A stretch of 64,000 nucleotides of DNA, from assembly GCA_050250575.1 (NCBI GenBank), contig JBFWOJ010000010.1, positions 82,398-146,397 of the forward strand, in the 5' to 3' direction. Of this stretch, positions 61,221-64,000 are shown one piece after another. Made by a program: the position numbers and the translations under genes. This stretch comes from SHVO01 sp050250575. Lineage in GTDB: Bacteria > Pseudomonadota > Alphaproteobacteria > Rhodospirillales > Rhodospirillaceae. Within the stretch, counting starts at the first letter, position 1. Each line of letters starts with the position of its first letter. The notes beneath the pieces were generated by a model. That model had not been told where the DNA came from. It did not search any database and saw nothing but the letters and a program-made list of their open reading frames with translations.

Positions 61221-62357
61221 ATGGCGACGGCGAAGCAGTGTTATTACGAAGTACTCGGTGTGTCGAAGGGCGCCTCGGCCGAGGATCTCAAGAAGTCCTA
61301 TCGCAAGCTGGCCATGCAGTATCACCCGGACCGCAATCCGGGCGACAAAGACGCCGAGCATAAATTCAAGGGCATCAACGAAGCTTACGACGTTCTGCGC
61401 GACGAGCAGAAGCGCGCGGCGTACGACCGTTACGGACATGCCGCCTTCGAGCAAGGCGGGGGCGGCGGTCAGGGAGGCTTCGGTTTCGGCGGCGGCTTTG
61501 CCGACATCTTCGACGAGATGTTCGGCGACATCATGGGTCGGCGCGGCGGGGGCGGTCGCAATGCCGGCCGCGGCCAGGACATCCGCTTCAATATGGAGAT
61601 CACGCTCGAGGAGGCGTTCTTCGGTAAGAAGGCGGAGATCAAGATTCCCTCCTCGATCGCCTGCGATTCCTGCAAAGGTTCCGGCAGCAAGGGCGGCGCC
61701 GCGCCGTCCACCTGTCCCACCTGCCGCGGGGCCGGCAAGATGCGCAGTCAGCAAGGCTTCTTCACCGTCGAGCGCACCTGCCCGACCTGCCACGGCGGCG
61801 GCCAGGTCATCACCGACCCCTGCACGAAGTGCAACGGCGCGGGCCGCGTGCGCAAGGACAAGACCCTCGAAGTCACCGTTCCCGCCGGCGTCGAGGAAGG
61901 CACGCGCATCCGCCTCGCCGGCGAAGGAGAAGCCGGCCTCAACGGAGCGCCCGCGGGCGATCTGTACATTTTCCTCGCCATCTCGCCGCACCGCATCTTC
62001 CAACGCGAAGGCGCGAACCTCTTCATGCGCTTGCCGATCCCGATGCACATCGCCGCTCTCGGCGGCGACGTCGAAGTGCCCGCGGTCGACGGCGGCCGGG
62101 TTAAGGTCAACATCCCCAAAGGCTGCCAACAGGGCCACCGCTTCCGTTTGAAGGGCAAAGGCATGACGGTGCTGCGCAGCCAGGCGCGCGGCGACATGTT
62201 CCTTGAAGCGGCCGTCGAAGTCCCGGTGAACCTGACGGAGAAGCAGAAGAAGCTTCTTCAGGAATTTGCCAAGGAAAGCGACAGCGCGACTTATTCGCCG
62301 GAGAGCGCGTCATTCCTCGACCGGGTGAAGGAATTCTTCACCGACGCGGCTGAGTAG
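61221..62357 (+). CDS. dnaJ: Molecular chaperone DnaJ (Hsp40)
   Basis: Co-chaperone that delivers substrates to DnaK and stimulates its ATPase. The 378-residue product has the J domain with HPD at 35-37 (YHPDRNPGDKDAEHKFKGINEAYDVL), the glycine/phenylalanine region (GGGGGQGGFGFGGGFADIFDEMFG), four zinc motifs CDSC (148-151), CPTC (165-168), CPTC (187-190), CTKC (201-204), and the C-terminal substrate domain. Standard type I form. Follows dnaK by 145 bp. Confidence 0.97.
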   Translation: MATAKQCYYEVLGVSKGASAEDLKKSYRKLAMQYHPDRNPGDKDAEHKFKGINEAYDVLRDEQKRAAYDRYGHAAFEQGGGGGQGGFGFGGGFADIFDEMFGDIMGRRGGGGRNAGRGQDIRFNMEITLEEAFFGKKAEIKIPSSIACDSCKGSGSKGGAAPSTCPTCRGAGKMRSQQGFFTVERTCPTCHGGGQVITDPCTKCNGAGRVRKDKTLEVTVPAGVEEGTRIRLAGEGEAGLNGAPAGDLYIFLAISPHRIFQREGANLFMRLPIPMHIAALGGDVEVPAVDGGRVKVNIPKGCQQGHRFRLKGKGMTVLRSQARGDMFLEAAVEVPVNLTEKQKKLLQEFAKESDSATYSPESASFLDRVKEFFTDAAE

Positions 62358-62367
62358 AGATCTTATC

Positions 62368-62580
62368 ATGACGGCGGCCGCCGTCGGCGCCGTCCTCCTT
62401 CCGATCCCACTCATGGTCTGGGCTGTCGCGCGCGCCAAACGAAAGGCCCCAGGCTTTGCGCTGGCCTACGCACTGTTCTTCGGCTTGGAACGCATGGGCG
62501 ATCAGCCGACCGACGCCGTCCAGCAGGCGCAGGACCCGGAAGGTGTGCAGAAGCCGGGCAGCGGCAAGCCTATCGAATAA
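62368..62580 (+). CDS. Small membrane protein of unknown function
   Basis: A 70-residue protein with one N-terminal hydrophobic segment (AVGAVLLPIPLMVWAVAR), then a lysine/arginine patch, a second weakly hydrophobic stretch (GFALAYALFFGLERMG) and a hydrophilic C-terminus. ATG 62368 lies 10 bp after dnaJ; dapB starts 49 bp after its stop. I do not recognise the family. It could be an ordinary short envelope protein or a spurious frame, but the placement in the dnaJ-dapB run favours a real gene. Confidence 0.55.
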   Translation: MTAAAVGAVLLPIPLMVWAVARAKRKAPGFALAYALFFGLERMGDQPTDAVQQAQDPEGVQKPGSGKPIE

Positions 62581-62629
62581 AGCGCGGCGCGCTCCTATAC
62601 TCGCGCCGGAATTGGCGGGGCGAGCTCTC

Positions 62630-63430
62630 ATGAAAATCGGAATTGTCGGTTGCGCCGGGCGCATGGGCCGCATGCTCATCGCGGAAGTGTTGCGCACGAA
62701 GGGCGCTGAGCTCGCCGGCGGCACCGAAGCCGCAGGCGCGGCGGTGCTCGGAACCGATCTCGGAACGTTGATCGGACAAGAAGCGGCAGGCGTGAAGATC
62801 GGCAGCGATGCGGTAGCCTTGTTCGCCGCGTGTGACGCCGTCATCGATTTCACCGCGCCGGCGGCCACCGCAAAACATATCGAACTCGCGCGCAAGCATG
62901 GCACGGCCCTGATCGTCGGCACCACGGGCCTGTCTGCGGACGCCAAGCGCGCCCTCAAGGCAGCCGCGAAAAAGACCGTCATCATCCAGGCGCCGAACAT
63001 GAGCACGGGGGTGAACGTGTTGCTCGCGCTCACCGAAAAACTGGCCGGGGTGCTCGCGTCGGACTACGACATCGAGATCGTCGAGATGCATCACCGTCAC
63101 AAAGTCGATGCGCCCTCGGGCACCGCGCTCGGGCTTGGCGAAGCGGCGGCGAAGGGCCGCGGCGTTGCGCTCGAGAAGGTCGCGCGCAAGGTCCGCGACG
63201 GCCAGGTCGGCGCGCGGCCGAAGGGCGAGATTGGTTTTGCCACCCTTCGAGGAGGCGATGTCGTCGGCGACCACACCGTGATCTTCGCCGCCGACGGCGA
63301 GCGTATCGAGATCACGCACAAGGCGTCCTCGCGCGAGGTTTTCGCCCGCGGCGCCGTGCGCGCAGCGATGTGGTCGAAAGGCCGCAAGCCCGGCCTCTAC
63401 TCGATGCGCGATGTGCTCGGCCTCGGATGA
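62630..63430 (+). CDS. dapB: 4-hydroxy-tetrahydrodipicolinate reductase
   Basis: NAD(P)H reductase of the diaminopimelate/lysine pathway. The 266-residue product has the Rossmann motif MKIGIVGCAGRMGRM, DAVIDFTAPAATAKHIELARKHGTALIVGTTG, and the catalytic EMHHRHKVDAPSGTAL. The upstream frame contains alternative starts without family match, so ATG 62630 is chosen. Its stop overlaps the nth ATG by 4 bp. Confidence 0.97.
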   Translation: MKIGIVGCAGRMGRMLIAEVLRTKGAELAGGTEAAGAAVLGTDLGTLIGQEAAGVKIGSDAVALFAACDAVIDFTAPAATAKHIELARKHGTALIVGTTGLSADAKRALKAAAKKTVIIQAPNMSTGVNVLLALTEKLAGVLASDYDIEIVEMHHRHKVDAPSGTALGLGEAAAKGRGVALEKVARKVRDGQVGARPKGEIGFATLRGGDVVGDHTVIFAADGERIEITHKASSREVFARGAVRAAMWSKGRKPGLYSMRDVLGLG

Positions 63431-64000
63431 AGCCAAAAGACGTTGTTGAGTTCTACACGCGGCTCCAGGAACAGAATCCGGAGCCGGAGACCGAACTCAA
63501 ATACCTCAATCCCTATACGCTGCTCGTCGCCGTTGTGCTTTCAGCACAGGCGACGGACGTGGGCGTGAACCGCGCCACGGGCCCGCTGTTCGCCGTGGTC
63601 GATACGCCGCACAAGATGCTTGAACTCGGCGAGACCAAGCTCAGGGACTACATCAAGACCATCGGCCTGTTTAACACAAAGGCCAAGAACGTGATGGCGC
63701 TGTCCAAAATCCTGGTCGAGCAGCATGGCGGCGAAGTGCCGGCCGACCGCGACAAACTGCAAGAGTTGCCCGGTGTGGGGCGCAAGACCGCAAACGTCGT
63801 GATGAACGTCATCTTCGATCAACCGACCATCGCGGTCGATACGCATATCTTCCGGGTTTCGAACCGGACGGGCCTAGCGCCCGGAAAAGATCCGCTTGCC
63901 GTCGAGCTCGCGCTCGAAAAGGTCACGCCGGCGGAATTCAAGATGGGCGCGCACCATTGGCTCATCCTGCATGGACGCTACATTTGCGTCGCGCGCACGC
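63427..64000 (+). CDS. nth: Endonuclease III, 5' part cut by the window end
   Basis: DNA glycosylase/AP lyase that removes oxidised pyrimidines. The first 191 codons are present, with no stop before the window end. Visible signatures are YTLLVAVVLSAQATDVGVNRAT, the helix-hairpin-helix LPGVGRKTANVV with catalytic Lys120, and VDTHIFRV with Asp138. The window ends just after GRYICVAR, whose Cys187 should be the first of the four iron-sulfur cluster cysteines; the others lie beyond. Overlaps the dapB stop (ATGA). Confidence 0.95.
   Translation, partial: MKPKDVVEFYTRLQEQNPEPETELKYLNPYTLLVAVVLSAQATDVGVNRATGPLFAVVDTPHKMLELGETKLRDYIKTIGLFNTKAKNVMALSKILVEQHGGEVPADRDKLQELPGVGRKTANVVMNVIFDQPTIAVDTHIFRVSNRTGLAPGKDPLAVELALEKVTPAEFKMGAHHWLILHGRYICVART

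Overview
The window is a compact, GC-rich stretch of an alphaproteobacterial chromosome made almost entirely of core housekeeping genes. I saw no prophage, insertion sequence, CRISPR array, rRNA or tRNA. The assignment to Alphaproteobacteria rests on several things: an rsmG-parA-parB block with parS sites inside rsmG, a ppsR-maf-aroE-coaE-dnaQ-secB-Tim44 run, hslUV, a RibA with a decayed RibB-like N-terminus, DUF3576 and DUF6489 proteins, and GANTC sites clustered in the main intergenic gap. The exact order or genus cannot be fixed from the sequence alone.

Layout. 0-8 kb: end of a SYLF-domain gene, an LpoA-like lipoprotein divergent from rsmI-yraN, then sirB1-type gene, gshB, mscS, comM and a glycine-zipper lipoprotein with a strong terminator. 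8-15 kb: HIT protein and hisE, an XRE regulator, an OmpR-type response regulator divergent from ribA and an L,D-transpeptidase, a c-type heme protein divergent from a cytochrome b561, and yggS/thiE-like genes whose ATG codons overlap. 15-20 kb: envelope block with three beta-barrel proteins and rimB-rimK. 20-25 kb: DUF3576 lipoprotein, leuS-lptE-holA and a histidine phosphatase. 25-37 kb: a mostly minus-strand block, parB-parA-rsmG-mnmG-mnmE-DUF6489 and rho, with a plus-strand insert of a YyaL-type thioredoxin protein, ogt and a quinone oxidoreductase. 37-45 kb: the plus-strand run ppsR-maf-aroE-coaE-dnaQ, then secB (minus), Tim44-like, mltA, a membrane protein and an Smr protein. 45-55 kb: mostly minus strand, hslVU, xth, lolA, ftsK, an aminotransferase, hemW, rdgB and rph. 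55-64 kb: the heat-shock genes hrcA-grpE and dnaK-dnaJ, with a PQQ-type sugar dehydrogenase and alkB between them, then dapB and the start of nth.

The most interesting place is the 627-bp gap between rho and ppsR (36559-37185). Gene orientation switches there, it contains degenerate DnaA-box-like words and five GANTC sites, its right flank matches the gene order remembered for the Caulobacter/Rickettsia origin, and two perfect parS sites lie about 8.5 kb away at the rsmG start. I propose it as the chromosomal replication origin. No previously undescribed multi-gene system is evident. The other leads are smaller: hairpins with G6 loops upstream of xth, a 13-bp hairpin between dnaK and dnaJ, a bulged hairpin upstream of hrcA, a heme protein with a CX3CH motif paired with b561, and a few conserved-looking proteins without known function.
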